Shown here piece by piece: positions 9,455 to 18,537 of a stretch of DNA of 64,000 bases. Source of the stretch: Bacteroides congonensis (GTDB lineage Bacteria; Bacteroidota; Bacteroidia; Bacteroidales; Bacteroidaceae). The position numbers and the translations under genes were made by a program. The stretch's first letter is position 1, and every line of letters starts with the position of its first letter. The notes beneath the pieces were generated by a model. The model ran no database searches, was not told the origin of the DNA, and saw nothing but the letters and a program-made list of their open reading frames with translations. The stretch is taken from contig NZ_FQXY01000011.1 of NCBI RefSeq assembly GCF_900130125.1, forward strand, positions 1,616,748 to 1,680,747, written 5' to 3'.

Positions 9455-9490
9455 TTTGAGTATATACTCCCATTATTTTTTGTACTTTTG
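9455..9490 (+). promoter_or_regulatory. mfd promoter (TTTG ... TACTTTTG)
   Basis: A -7 box TACTTTTG at 9483-9490 is preceded by TTTG at 9455-9458 (24-bp spacer, slightly long). Transcription should start near 9497. That lies after the GTG at 9493 and before the ATG at 9511, so it decides the start codon. Confidence 0.65.
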
Positions 9491-9510
9491 CGGTGAAATT
9501 CTTAATAGGT

Positions 9511-12500
9511 ATGACAATAACTGAGTTGCAACAACAATATGCTGCCCACCCCAATACGGCAGTTATGAAGCGCTTGTTGAAGGACACTTCTGTTCAAACT
9601 ATCTTTTGTGGTGGACTGTGTGCATCTGCTGCTTCCCTTTTTTCTTCTGTATTGGTGCAAGAGGGTGGTTGCCCGTTTGTGTTTATTTTAGGTGATCTTG
9701 AAGAAGCCGGATATTTCTATCACGACCTGACGCAGATATTAGGTGCGGAGACGGTACTTTTCTTTCCCTCTTCCTTTCGTCGTTCCATCAAATATGGGCA
9801 GAAAGACGCAGCGAATGAGATTCTTCGTACGGAAGTACTTAGCCGCCTGCAGAAAGGGGAGAAGGGATTGTGTATCGTAACTTATCCGGATGCGTTGGCT
9901 GAGAAAGTCGTATCTCGCAAGGAACTGAGTAGCAAAACGTTGAAACTGAACGTCGGCGAGAAAGTGGATACCACATTTATAACGGATGTTTTGCATAGTT
10001 ATGGCTTTGAATACGTAGATTATGTATATGAACCGGGACAATATGCCGTTCGCGGCAGCATTATCGACGTCTTCTCTTTTGCTTCGGAATATCCTTATCG
10101 TATCGACTTCTTTGGCGATGAAGTAGAGAGCGTCCGTACCTTTGAAGTGGAAACCCAGTTATCCCGTGAAAAGAAAAACGGGGTGTCTATTGTACCCGAT
10201 TTGGCTGTGACAGGTGATGTGACTACTTCTTTCCTTGATTTTATCCCGGAAGACACGACTTTGGCAATGCGTGATTTCCTTTGGTTGCGTGAACGGATAC
10301 AGGTGGTGCATGATGATGCGTTGACGCCGCAGGCGATAGCTGTTCAGGAAGCCGAAGAGAACGGGGGGATTACATTGGAAGGAAAGTTGATAGACGGTAG
10401 TGAATTTACGGTACGTGCACTTGATTTCCGCCGATTGGAATTTGGCAACAAGCCGACCGGTACGCCGAATGCCAGTATCACTTTCAGCACTTCCGCCCAA
10501 CCTATCTTTCATAAGAATTTCGATTTGGTAGCAGGTTCTTTCAAAGATTATCTGGAGAAAGGATATTCGCTTTACATCTGTAGCGACAGTATGAAACAGA
10601 CGGATCGTATCAGGGTTATTTTTGAGGATCGCGGTGACAAGATACAATTCACCGCTGTTGAACGTACCATTCACGAAGGATTTGTAGATAACACTTTACG
10701 GCTCTGTATCTTTACAGACCATCAGTTGTTCGACCGTTTCCATAAATATAATCTGAAGAGTGATAAAGCACGTTCGGGAAAAGTGGCTCTTTCTTTGAAA
10801 GAATTGAACCAGTTCACTCCAGGCGATTATGTCGTTCATACGGATCATGGTATCGGACGTTTCTCAGGTTTGGTACGTATTCCGAATGGAGATACTACGC
10901 AGGAAGTTCTGAAGCTGGTCTTTCAGAATGAAGATGTGGTATTTGTTTCTATTCATTCCCTGCATAAGGTTTCTAAATATAAAGGCAAGGAAGGCGAAGC
11001 TCCGCGATTGAATAAATTGGGCACGGGTGCATGGGAGAAGCTGAAAGAACGCACAAAGAGCAAGATAAAGGATATTGCCCGTGATTTGATTAAGCTGTAT
11101 TCGCAACGTCGGCAGGAAAAAGGATTTTCCTATAGTCCCGACAGCTTCTTACAACGTGAGTTGGAAGCATCTTTTATTTATGAAGACACACCGGATCAGA
11201 GTAAGGCGACTGTCGAGGTCAAGGCGGATATGGAAAGTGACCGTCCGATGGACCGTTTGGTTTGTGGAGACGTAGGTTTCGGTAAAACAGAGGTTGCTAT
11301 CCGTGCCGCCTTCAAAGCGGTAGCCGATAATAAACAGGTAGCTGTCCTGGTGCCGACAACAGTCCTTGCCTACCAGCATTTCCAGACATTCCGCGAACGT
11401 CTCAAAGGATTGCCTTGCCGGGTAGATTATCTAAGTCGCGCACGTACGGCCGCACAATCCAAAGCGGTTCTGAAAGGATTGAAAGACGGGGAAATCGGTA
11501 TCCTTATAGGTACGCATCGTATCTTGGGAAAAGATGTCCAGTTTAAGGACCTGGGACTGCTGATTGTTGACGAGGAACAGAAATTCGGAGTTTCTGTAAA
11601 GGAGAAGCTGCGTCAACTAAAAGTGAATGTAGATACGTTGACAATGACCGCTACCCCGATTCCCCGTACACTTCAATTCTCATTGATGGGTGCGCGTGAC
11701 CTGAGTGTTATTTCTACTCCGCCGCCCAACCGTTATCCGATTCAGACCGAAGTACACACCTTCAATGAAGAAGTAATCACGGATGCGATTAATTTTGAAA
11801 TGAGCCGTAACGGTCAGGTTTTCTTTGTCAATAACAGAATCGCCAATCTGCCGGAATTAAAAGCGATGATCGAACGTCATATCCCGGATTGCCGTGTAGC
11901 AATCGGACATGGGCAGATGGAACCGTCGCAACTGGAGAAAATCATTTTAGACTTTGTCAACTATGATTATGATGTACTTCTGGCGACAACTATCATTGAA
12001 AGTGGTATTGATATTCCGAATGCCAATACGATCATTATCAATCAAGCCCAGAATTTTGGATTGAGCGACCTTCACCAAATGCGTGGACGAGTGGGGCGTA
12101 GCAATAAGAAAGCCTTCTGCTATCTGTTGGCTCCGCCATTGAGTAGCCTTACCGCAGAAGGAAAACGACGACTTCAGGCAATCGAGAACTTTAGTGACCT
12201 TGGAAGCGGAATCCATATTGCCATGCAGGATTTGGATATTCGTGGAGCCGGAAATTTACTCGGTGCGGAGCAAAGTGGATTTGTTGCGGATTTGGGATAT
12301 GAAACGTATCAGAAGATTCTTTCCGAAGCTGTCCATGAACTGAAGAACGACGAGTTTGCAGATTTGTATGCAGATGAAATCAAAAGCGAAGGACAGATTA
12401 GTGGTGAAGGATTTGTTGATGAATGTCAGGTGGAAAGCGATCTCGAACTTTTGTTGCCTGCCAATTATGTAACCGGTAGCAGCGAACGCATGTTACTCTA

Positions 12501-12885
12501 TCGCGAACTGGATGGTCTGACATTAGACAAGGAGGTAGATGCCTTCCGTTCCCGACTGGAAGACCGTTTCGGCCCTGTTCCACCGGAAACACAAGAGTTA
12601 CTGCGTATCGTTCCTCTCCGTCGCTTGGCTGCACGTTTGGGAGCGGAAAAAATATTCCTGAAAGGCGGACGCATGATCCTGTTCTTTGTGTCCAACCCGG
12701 ATAGTCCGTTCTATCAGAGCCAGGCATTCGGTAAGGTGATAGACTATATGATGAAATATACACGCCGATGTGATCTTCGCGAGCAAAATGGAAAACGGAG
12801 TATGCTGATTAAGGATGTATCGAATGTAGAGACAGCAGTCAGTGTGTTGCAGGAGATTGTGGCATTGCCGGTAAAAGAGGAATAG
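9511..12885 (+). CDS. mfd: Transcription-repair coupling factor
   Basis: 1124-residue DNA translocase that removes stalled RNA polymerase at lesions and recruits UvrA. Domain order: UvrB-like N-terminus (about 1-330), CarD/RID polymerase-interaction domain around GDYVVHTDHGIGRF (about 438), RecG-type helicase core with Walker A GDVGFGKT at 586-593 and DEEQ at 687-690, translocation motifs (TATPIPRTL, QMRGRVGRS), and a C-terminal TRCF domain. The frame is also open to a GTG at 9493, but the promoter places that codon before the transcription start, so the ATG at 9511 is chosen. Monocistronic; it ends 18 bp from the convergent ygiQ-like gene. Confidence 0.96.
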   Translation: MTITELQQQYAAHPNTAVMKRLLKDTSVQTIFCGGLCASAASLFSSVLVQEGGCPFVFILGDLEEAGYFYHDLTQILGAETVLFFPSSFRRSIKYGQKDAANEILRTEVLSRLQKGEKGLCIVTYPDALAEKVVSRKELSSKTLKLNVGEKVDTTFITDVLHSYGFEYVDYVYEPGQYAVRGSIIDVFSFASEYPYRIDFFGDEVESVRTFEVETQLSREKKNGVSIVPDLAVTGDVTTSFLDFIPEDTTLAMRDFLWLRERIQVVHDDALTPQAIAVQEAEENGGITLEGKLIDGSEFTVRALDFRRLEFGNKPTGTPNASITFSTSAQPIFHKNFDLVAGSFKDYLEKGYSLYICSDSMKQTDRIRVIFEDRGDKIQFTAVERTIHEGFVDNTLRLCIFTDHQLFDRFHKYNLKSDKARSGKVALSLKELNQFTPGDYVVHTDHGIGRFSGLVRIPNGDTTQEVLKLVFQNEDVVFVSIHSLHKVSKYKGKEGEAPRLNKLGTGAWEKLKERTKSKIKDIARDLIKLYSQRRQEKGFSYSPDSFLQRELEASFIYEDTPDQSKATVEVKADMESDRPMDRLVCGDVGFGKTEVAIRAAFKAVADNKQVAVLVPTTVLAYQHFQTFRERLKGLPCRVDYLSRARTAAQSKAVLKGLKDGEIGILIGTHRILGKDVQFKDLGLLIVDEEQKFGVSVKEKLRQLKVNVDTLTMTATPIPRTLQFSLMGARDLSVISTPPPNRYPIQTEVHTFNEEVITDAINFEMSRNGQVFFVNNRIANLPELKAMIERHIPDCRVAIGHGQMEPSQLEKIILDFVNYDYDVLLATTIIESGIDIPNANTIIINQAQNFGLSDLHQMRGRVGRSNKKAFCYLLAPPLSSLTAEGKRRLQAIENFSDLGSGIHIAMQDLDIRGAGNLLGAEQSGFVADLGYETYQKILSEAVHELKNDEFADLYADEIKSEGQISGEGFVDECQVESDLELLLPANYVTGSSERMLLYRELDGLTLDKEVDAFRSRLEDRFGPVPPETQELLRIVPLRRLAARLGAEKIFLKGGRMILFFVSNPDSPFYQSQAFGKVIDYMMKYTRRCDLREQNGKRSMLIKDVSNVETAVSVLQEIVALPVKEE

Positions 12886-12903
12886 ACAGGCGGTTCTGGC
12901 TAT

Positions 12904-14796
12904 TTATCTTTTACCTCTGATTTTGTTTTGTACTACTTCTTTCCCTTTTCCATATAATTTATCTATTAAGTCAGAACGTCCAATCCGTCTCAACTCATTA
13001 ATGATGTTCTTCCGTTCTTCCGGTTTATACCAAAAGAAAAACTGACGTTGAGAAAGTTTCTCCCGTTGGGTTTTAGCACTGAATATCGGTTCTAACGTGT
13101 ATGGATGAAAACCGGTATACCATGCTTCGGTAGCTACTGTCATCGGAGTAGGAGTGAAGTCCTGCACTTGTTCCAAATGAAAGTCTAGTTGCTTGGTGAT
13201 AACGGCAAGTTCCGCCATATCTTCTTCCTTACAACCCGGATGCGAAGAAATGAAGTAAGGAATCAGTTGCTGACGCAGATTTTCCTCTCTGTTAATACGG
13301 TCGAATATTTTCTTGAATGTTGTAAACTGTTCGAAAGATGGTTTGCGCATAATGGATAATACACGGTCACTGGTATGTTCGGGAGCCACTTTCAGACGCC
13401 CACTAACGTGATTGATAATCAGTTCGCGAGTATATTCAGCAGTACTGCGATTCGTTTCAGGGTCTTTACTTTGATGAAGTAACAAATCATAGCGTACTCC
13501 ACTGCCGATAAAGGATTTCTTAATGCCGGGCAAAGCATCTACCGCATGATAAATATCCAGTAACGGGCGATGATCGGAGTTTAGATTCGGACAAACTTTC
13601 GGATGAATACATGACGGGCGTTTGCATTTCTTGCAAATAGATTCATCTTTCCCTTTCATCTGATACATATTAGCCGAAGGGCCACCCAGGTCACTTAAAT
13701 ATCCTTTGAAGTCCGGTAACTGGATAACCTCTTTTACTTCTTTCAGAATAGACTCTTTGCTACGGCTGACGATGAACTTTCCCTGATGTGCGGAAATAGT
13801 ACAGAAAGCACAGCCACCGAAGCATCCCCGATGGATATTAATGGAAAACTTAATCATATCATAAGCCGGAATCCGCTTTCCCTTATATTTAGGATGCGGT
13901 AGGCGGGTATATGGCAAATCGAAAGAATGGTCCAGGTCTTCCTGGTTCATCGGTGGGTAAGGGGGATTGACTACGATGATCTTGTTTCCCACAGCCTGCG
14001 TGATACGTGCAGCCGCGTATTTATTGGACTCTTCTTCAATATGCCGGAAATTGCCCGCTTGTTTCTTCTTATCCGCCAAACATTCTTCATGTGAATAAAG
14101 TTGGATATCTTCCGCATCGGAAGTCCACTCTGTCTCGCGGCAAAGATAGGCTGTCTGAGGGATTGTTCCAATAATCTTTTTAAAGTCGTTGGCGGTTAAT
14201 GAAGCTTCTTCTGTTAGAAGTAAACTTTTCATTTTCCGGGTTAACTCTACAATCGGCTTTTCACCCATTCCATAAATGAGTAAGTCCGCGCCGCTGTCAC
14301 ATAAAATGCTTTTTTGTACCTTGTCCTGCCAATAGTCATAATGGCTTAACCGCCTCATGCTAGCTTCAATGCCGCCTAAGATAACGGGAACATCGGGATA
14401 AAGCTTTTTCAGAATTTGACTGTAAACGGTAGAAGGGTAGTCCGGACGCATATCCGGGCGACCGTCCGGGGTATAAGCATCCTCACTACGCAGTCGTTTG
14501 TTGGCTGTATATTTGTTTACCATGGAGTCCATACATCCGCCGGAGATACCGAAAAACAGACGGGGACGTCCCAGTTTCTTGAAATCACGCAAGTCATCAC
14601 GCCAGTTAGGTTGAGGTACGATGGCTATTTTCAAACCTTCCGCTTCGAGAATACGCCCTATAACAGCAGCGCCAAAAGAAGGATGATCTACATAAGCGTC
14701 CGCGCTGAAGAGAATGACATCCAATTCATTCCATCCGCGAAGTTCTACTTCTTTCTTAGTAGTGGGTAACCAATCAGTCAAACGATATTCTTTCAT
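12904..14796 (-). CDS. YgiQ family radical SAM protein (UPF0313)
   Basis: 630 residues. The cobalamin-binding-like N-terminal region contains DAYVDHPSFG, followed by a radical SAM core with the cluster motif in RGCFGGCAFCTIS (CxxxCxxC). A later Cys-rich stretch (CKKCKRPSCIHPKVC) may hold another cluster or zinc. The C-terminus is strongly basic. The molecular reaction of YgiQ proteins is not established, so none is assigned. The start at MKEYRLTDWLP matches the family N-terminus, yet a -7 box ends only 4 bp upstream, which would give a leaderless or nearly leaderless mRNA. Confidence 0.88.
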   Translation of the reverse strand: MKEYRLTDWLPTTKKEVELRGWNELDVILFSADAYVDHPSFGAAVIGRILEAEGLKIAIVPQPNWRDDLRDFKKLGRPRLFFGISGGCMDSMVNKYTANKRLRSEDAYTPDGRPDMRPDYPSTVYSQILKKLYPDVPVILGGIEASMRRLSHYDYWQDKVQKSILCDSGADLLIYGMGEKPIVELTRKMKSLLLTEEASLTANDFKKIIGTIPQTAYLCRETEWTSDAEDIQLYSHEECLADKKKQAGNFRHIEEESNKYAAARITQAVGNKIIVVNPPYPPMNQEDLDHSFDLPYTRLPHPKYKGKRIPAYDMIKFSINIHRGCFGGCAFCTISAHQGKFIVSRSKESILKEVKEVIQLPDFKGYLSDLGGPSANMYQMKGKDESICKKCKRPSCIHPKVCPNLNSDHRPLLDIYHAVDALPGIKKSFIGSGVRYDLLLHQSKDPETNRSTAEYTRELIINHVSGRLKVAPEHTSDRVLSIMRKPSFEQFTTFKKIFDRINREENLRQQLIPYFISSHPGCKEEDMAELAVITKQLDFHLEQVQDFTPTPMTVATEAWYTGFHPYTLEPIFSAKTQREKLSQRQFFFWYKPEERKNIINELRRIGRSDLIDKLYGKGKEVVQNKIRGKR

Positions 14797-14800
14797 GCCG

Positions 14801-14808
14801 CAAAGATA
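14801..14808 (-). promoter_or_regulatory. -7 box (TATCTTTG) abutting the ygiQ-like start codon
   Basis: Minus-strand TATCTTTG lies 4 bp before the ATG at 14796. Usual spacing would put the transcription start at or within a base or two of the ATG. Confidence 0.55.
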
Positions 14809-14820
14809 CGGATAATAAAA

Positions 14821-14877
14821 AACATCCCAATGATTTTTTTATTCATTGGGATGTTTAACTTCAATCATTGGGATATT
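14821..14877 (-). terminator. Hairpin terminator with a third copy of its arm
   Basis: AACATCCCAATGA (14821-14833) and TCATTGGGATGTT (14843-14855) form a perfect 13-bp stem with a 9-nt loop. On the minus strand it is followed by a T run, so it fits an intrinsic terminator for the two-gene operon ending at 14881. A further TCATTGGGATaTT at 14865-14877 could pair with the same arm, allowing an alternative fold. Confidence 0.7.
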
Positions 14878-14880
14878 TTT

Positions 14881-15105
14881 TCAAAACTTCTCATTGATTG
14901 TGAACTCTAATGTCATCTGTTCCCCGTCGTAGATTTCGCGAAAACCGATACCTTGCTCAGAAAGAAATTCTTTCAAATCCTGAAATGCGTCGGCATGGTT
15001 CATGATAATCCCTATCATTTCACCGGGAGAAGCACCACACATGGCTTTTATTGCAGGAATCAGCGGACTGTAAGCTGTTGTTCCGCGAGTATCTACCGTA
15101 ATCAT
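14881..15105 (-). CDS. TusA/SirA-fold protein lacking the catalytic cysteine
   Basis: 74 residues aligning by eye over the whole length with TusA-type sulfur carriers: beta strand plus D-x-(L/R)G (TVDTRG), the helix after the P-containing loop, PGEMIGIIM matching the PGE-I-I block, and a final strand LEFTI. The defining CPxP motif is replaced by AYSP, so the acceptor cysteine is missing and persulfide relay by that residue is not possible. The start at 15105 is preferred because the upstream gene stops 2 bp before it; a longer frame to 15144 would overlap that gene. The role may be regulatory or structural. Confidence 0.6.
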   Translation of the reverse strand: MITVDTRGTTAYSPLIPAIKAMCGASPGEMIGIIMNHADAFQDLKEFLSEQGIGFREIYDGEQMTLEFTINEKF

Positions 15106-15107
15106 CG

Positions 15108-15422
15108 TTATTCCTCTTCTTCCGTTTCCGGACTGGATAGCCAAGTGAGATAGAGCTTGATAAGCTGTTGCAAGCCGAATGCCTTCATATTATTGTGATA
15201 AATCACGTCGATGCAGAGATCCAGCAAGTCTTTGCTGTCTTCTTCCTGACTGGCGATAAGAGAACGGATGTTCAGTTTTAGCTTGTCCAGTACGCTTTCA
15301 TCCACAATACCGGTGCTGTCAATAAGGTGGCGGAACAGTGCATATTTTTCAATTGTTCTCAAGTTTTCGTTAGATACTTCTATGCTGCGTGTACCGCTGG
15401 GATTTGCTTGTATAGTATACAT
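15108..15422 (-). CDS. Conserved-looking small protein of unknown function
   Basis: 104 residues with no motif I recognise. Predicted mostly helical, with an acidic end (SSPETEEEE). There is no signal peptide or membrane segment, so it is probably cytoplasmic. It ends 2 bp before the TusA-like gene and is preceded by a good -7 box (TATCTTTG, 15454-15461), so the two form a compact operon and may act together. Codon use and length make it a convincing gene even though no function can be assigned. Confidence 0.7.
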   Translation of the reverse strand: MYTIQANPSGTRSIEVSNENLRTIEKYALFRHLIDSTGIVDESVLDKLKLNIRSLIASQEEDSKDLLDLCIDVIYHNNMKAFGLQQLIKLYLTWLSSPETEEEE

Positions 15423-15453
15423 TGTTTTTTAGTTTTAAGGGTTATTACAGTAG

Positions 15454-15461
15454 CAAAGATA
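15454..15461 (-). promoter_or_regulatory. -7 box (TATCTTTG)
   Basis: Minus-strand TATCTTTG, 32 bp before the ATG at 15422. Likely promoter of the two-gene operon ending with the TusA-like protein. Confidence 0.65.
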
Positions 15462-15501
15462 GAATTTAAAATGAGAAACAGATTAAAAAAATGGATATTT
15501 T

Positions 15502-18411
15502 TTATTTCTGAATAAAGAATTCCAGTATGCCTGCCATAATCGTTGCCCGGTCAGCTTCCGACTGGATACTTTCAAAAGGAAAGCCCAATACGAAAGTGCG
15601 GTAGTTCCCTTTATAAGCGATACCTGCACTCTGGTTGTCGGGAGCATACGTGAATACCGGAAAAGCAGTATCTACTGGGACGATGCAATCCGGTGCGGGG
15701 ACAGCGTAGCTATCTTCATTGGGGACACGTGGAATAGTAATCGTGCGTCCCAGTCCATTGATCCGGTTCGAAGTCTTATCCGTCAGACTGCTCTGATAAC
15801 CGTATTTCAATATCTTCTCCGTAAACTCCCGATTTCCTTGTGTGCCGCTCATATCGCTTCCTACATATGCTCCGCTGACGAATAAGTTGCCGCCCGACTG
15901 GCAATAACTGGTGATAATCCGTTGCATGGCCGAAGAAAATGTCTTATAATATGCTTTGTTTACAGGATCTTCCTTCTCGAGTCCCAGGATATAATCCACA
16001 ATCGGATAGTCTTCCAGTGATACCAGTCCGTTTTCTACCACTTCATCACTGCATGACACGAAACTATATTTTCCGGCTGCCTGAATAGCCTTTCCATGAA
16101 TAAAAGGATAGTCAAACGTATTTCCCGCAATTTTCATTCCCTCTAATTCGCTTCCGCTATGTCCTAGGCTACCTTTTCCTTCTTTACCTGCCTGCGAGCG
16201 GTCGAATCCTACCTGTGCCCCGCTGAATGAGATATTTGACAGATACGGAACTCCGGGATCTTGTTCCAGATCGAATCCCGCCTTATCAAAAGTATTAATA
16301 ACAGCCGGGCCGCTGATTCTGTCAAATCCATTGATGATTAATACCTTTTCCCGTTCCCGTTTCGCCTTATATGCAGAAAGAATTTCGGAAGGGAAACTTT
16401 CTCCACCCCTGTTTACGGCAGTTACTTTAAATGAATAGACAAGTCCCGGTTCTATCTTGACGGTGTATGAGGGCTTGCTGACTAATGTTCCATTATCAAA
16501 GCCGCCATAACCAATGCGTGTATATACAATGTATTCCCGTGGACGGGCAGTAGGTTCTTGCGGATCATCTTCCCCTTTCCATGAAAGTTCCAATGTATTC
16601 TTCTTTTTACCAAAACGAATGGCGAAATTGCTCACAGGCAGTGGTTGTACCACATATTCTTTATTATGCTGACTGGTGACAAACTGCAAGATACCTTTAT
16701 AGATGGCACGTCCTACGGTAAACTTGAAATTCGGGTCATGCCCTAACTGCATATCTGCAAAGTTCTGATGAGAAAGCAATTCGATAATCGTAGAAGGAGT
16801 GGCGGGAAGTCTCGTCTCGCTATAATTCCGGTTCCACATACTCCGGCGTGTCCAAGGCAGGTTATAACTCGAATGAATATCTTTCTGAATCTGTGACAGC
16901 AGAATGTCTGCCAAGTCACGCGATGCATACCGGTCTGTACCTGTATTTAGTTTGCCATTATTGAAATCGGTGGTATAAATGCCGAGTGAGCCGATCAGTT
17001 CATCCGTTTTACTGCATCCTGCATCGCTGTGCAATGCCATTGTCATTTCCAACGGTACACGCAACCCCGGTTGATCCGGATTATAAACAGAACCTCCGGA
17101 TAAGTAATTGATAGTGTTGGAACGTGTATTAATATCATCCGCATAATCATTATCACCTTTGCGTCCGGCATATACATCGTATGGCATTCCTGCCCATTGG
17201 GCAGAGTAACGTGCTCCTTCCAGGTAACGCGGCAGTCCGCTGATTTTTCCACCCCGGGAGATATTTCCCATTCCCCCGCCGAAACGTACCGCATCGGCAC
17301 ATACTACGCCGTGCTCACTGCTCTCATTACTTAGTATGACCATTCCATAGTCATTATTTCCCTTATCAAATTCAAAAGTACCAAGATATACCCATGTACC
17401 ACCACCTATTTTTTGATTTACCTTAAATTCAGTAACTCCGCCATTATGAAAAACGAGATACTTGGCGTCACTTACACTATTAGGCAATGTCTGATAAGAA
17501 ACATAAACGGCATATTCACCTGTTGCCGGCAGGGTAGGTACCCATTCAGCAAATGCCTGATCCTTATTCTTCTTTTTCTTTCTTTCGGTAAGGATGAAAC
17601 GGCAAGTACCGTCGCTGAACGGATTTTCCCCATCCCTATAAATCTTTTTCTTTTGGGCGAATCCTTTTACAGGAGCCATTGCCCACTTCGCTTTTTTGCT
17701 TCCTACTTCCAGATAAAGGGAAGCGTTGGGCGTATCATTGTCCACTATGATTTCATTCTTTTGTGTGTCCCGTTCGCGGGGAGTATAAACGATAGCGCCT
17801 GCATTCTCCAGCATGGGAATCACATAGGGCAGAACGAAAGATTGAGTAAACAAGTCTTCTGTAGTGCAGAACAGGCGGGGACGTTGCCATCCCCATTCGT
17901 TCTTGTCATTCTTGAAATAGTTGCCATGGCTTTGCCAGATTGCGATGTGACGGTCTTGTAATCCGCGTGAAATGTCATTAGGCCGTGAGATGTTTTTCAC
18001 CCAGGGAGCTCCTTTGTAATCAACGTTCAGGGACATTCGTTCCTTATCCTTTTTCTTGTTCCGGTAGAAATTAGGAACCAGTTCCTCGATAGGCTTTCCA
18101 TCCGCATAAATCGTCAATTGGTAATAATGGACGGGGCCCGGGAGCAATTCTTTCACTTGGTTATAAATCGTTTCTACGGTTTCCGGTCGGAAAGGTTGAT
18201 AGGCGAAACTCTCCGAAGCATAGACAGCAATCGTTTTACGGTCATAATTGATGTCGATACTATTCAGTTTGGGAGTGCTGATTTTAGCTGCTGCGGTATA
18301 TTTGCCGAAATAATCCGTTAACCGTTCTTTTACATTCCTTTCAATATCCTGCGCAAAAAGGAAATTTACGCTGAGTGTAAGGCATAGAAAAAACACTATT
18401 ATTTTTTTCAT
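15502..18411 (-). CDS. Secreted N-acetylmuramoyl-alanine-amidase-like protein ('xanthan lyase' type)
   Basis: 969 residues with a signal peptide ending near LFAQD (about residue 21). An amidase_3-like zinc domain is split by an inserted beta-rich module. Candidate zinc ligands are in AIWQSHGNYF (about 160), ALHSDAG and the catalytic-Glu block STIIELLSHQNFAD. The insert (about 240-385, AKWAMAPVKG to VCADAVRFGGG) resembles golvesin/Xly carbohydrate-binding modules. Then follow a fibronectin-III-like domain (about 605-695) and a C-terminal Rossmann-like region. Bacteroides homologues are often labelled xanthan lyase; the sequence supports a peptidoglycan-amidase role better. Single gene with its own -7 box. 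Confidence 0.75.
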   Translation of the reverse strand: MKKIIVFFLCLTLSVNFLFAQDIERNVKERLTDYFGKYTAAAKISTPKLNSIDINYDRKTIAVYASESFAYQPFRPETVETIYNQVKELLPGPVHYYQLTIYADGKPIEELVPNFYRNKKKDKERMSLNVDYKGAPWVKNISRPNDISRGLQDRHIAIWQSHGNYFKNDKNEWGWQRPRLFCTTEDLFTQSFVLPYVIPMLENAGAIVYTPRERDTQKNEIIVDNDTPNASLYLEVGSKKAKWAMAPVKGFAQKKKIYRDGENPFSDGTCRFILTERKKKKNKDQAFAEWVPTLPATGEYAVYVSYQTLPNSVSDAKYLVFHNGGVTEFKVNQKIGGGTWVYLGTFEFDKGNNDYGMVILSNESSEHGVVCADAVRFGGGMGNISRGGKISGLPRYLEGARYSAQWAGMPYDVYAGRKGDNDYADDINTRSNTINYLSGGSVYNPDQPGLRVPLEMTMALHSDAGCSKTDELIGSLGIYTTDFNNGKLNTGTDRYASRDLADILLSQIQKDIHSSYNLPWTRRSMWNRNYSETRLPATPSTIIELLSHQNFADMQLGHDPNFKFTVGRAIYKGILQFVTSQHNKEYVVQPLPVSNFAIRFGKKKNTLELSWKGEDDPQEPTARPREYIVYTRIGYGGFDNGTLVSKPSYTVKIEPGLVYSFKVTAVNRGGESFPSEILSAYKAKREREKVLIINGFDRISGPAVINTFDKAGFDLEQDPGVPYLSNISFSGAQVGFDRSQAGKEGKGSLGHSGSELEGMKIAGNTFDYPFIHGKAIQAAGKYSFVSCSDEVVENGLVSLEDYPIVDYILGLEKEDPVNKAYYKTFSSAMQRIITSYCQSGGNLFVSGAYVGSDMSGTQGNREFTEKILKYGYQSSLTDKTSNRINGLGRTITIPRVPNEDSYAVPAPDCIVPVDTAFPVFTYAPDNQSAGIAYKGNYRTFVLGFPFESIQSEADRATIMAGILEFFIQK

Positions 18412-18449
18412 TATTCAATTCTTTTAGGTCATTTATCACAGATTGCCCG

Positions 18450-18457
18450 CAAAAATA
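18450..18457 (-). promoter_or_regulatory. -7 box (TATTTTTG)
   Basis: Minus-strand TATTTTTG, 39 bp before the ATG at 18411. Fits TAnnTTTG but is AT-rich, so a chance match is possible. Confidence 0.45.
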
Positions 18458-18537
18458 AACAAAAAAGAGTGAGAAGTATCCAAACTTCCCACTCTTCTTT
18501 CATTGTTTTATATTCTCTTAATTAAGAATGTTTTCTC

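Noticed and set aside
15454..15461. Treating each isolated TAnnTTTG as proven promoter
   Set aside because: The box is short and AT-rich; only those within about 60 bp of a start codon were listed, with moderate confidence.
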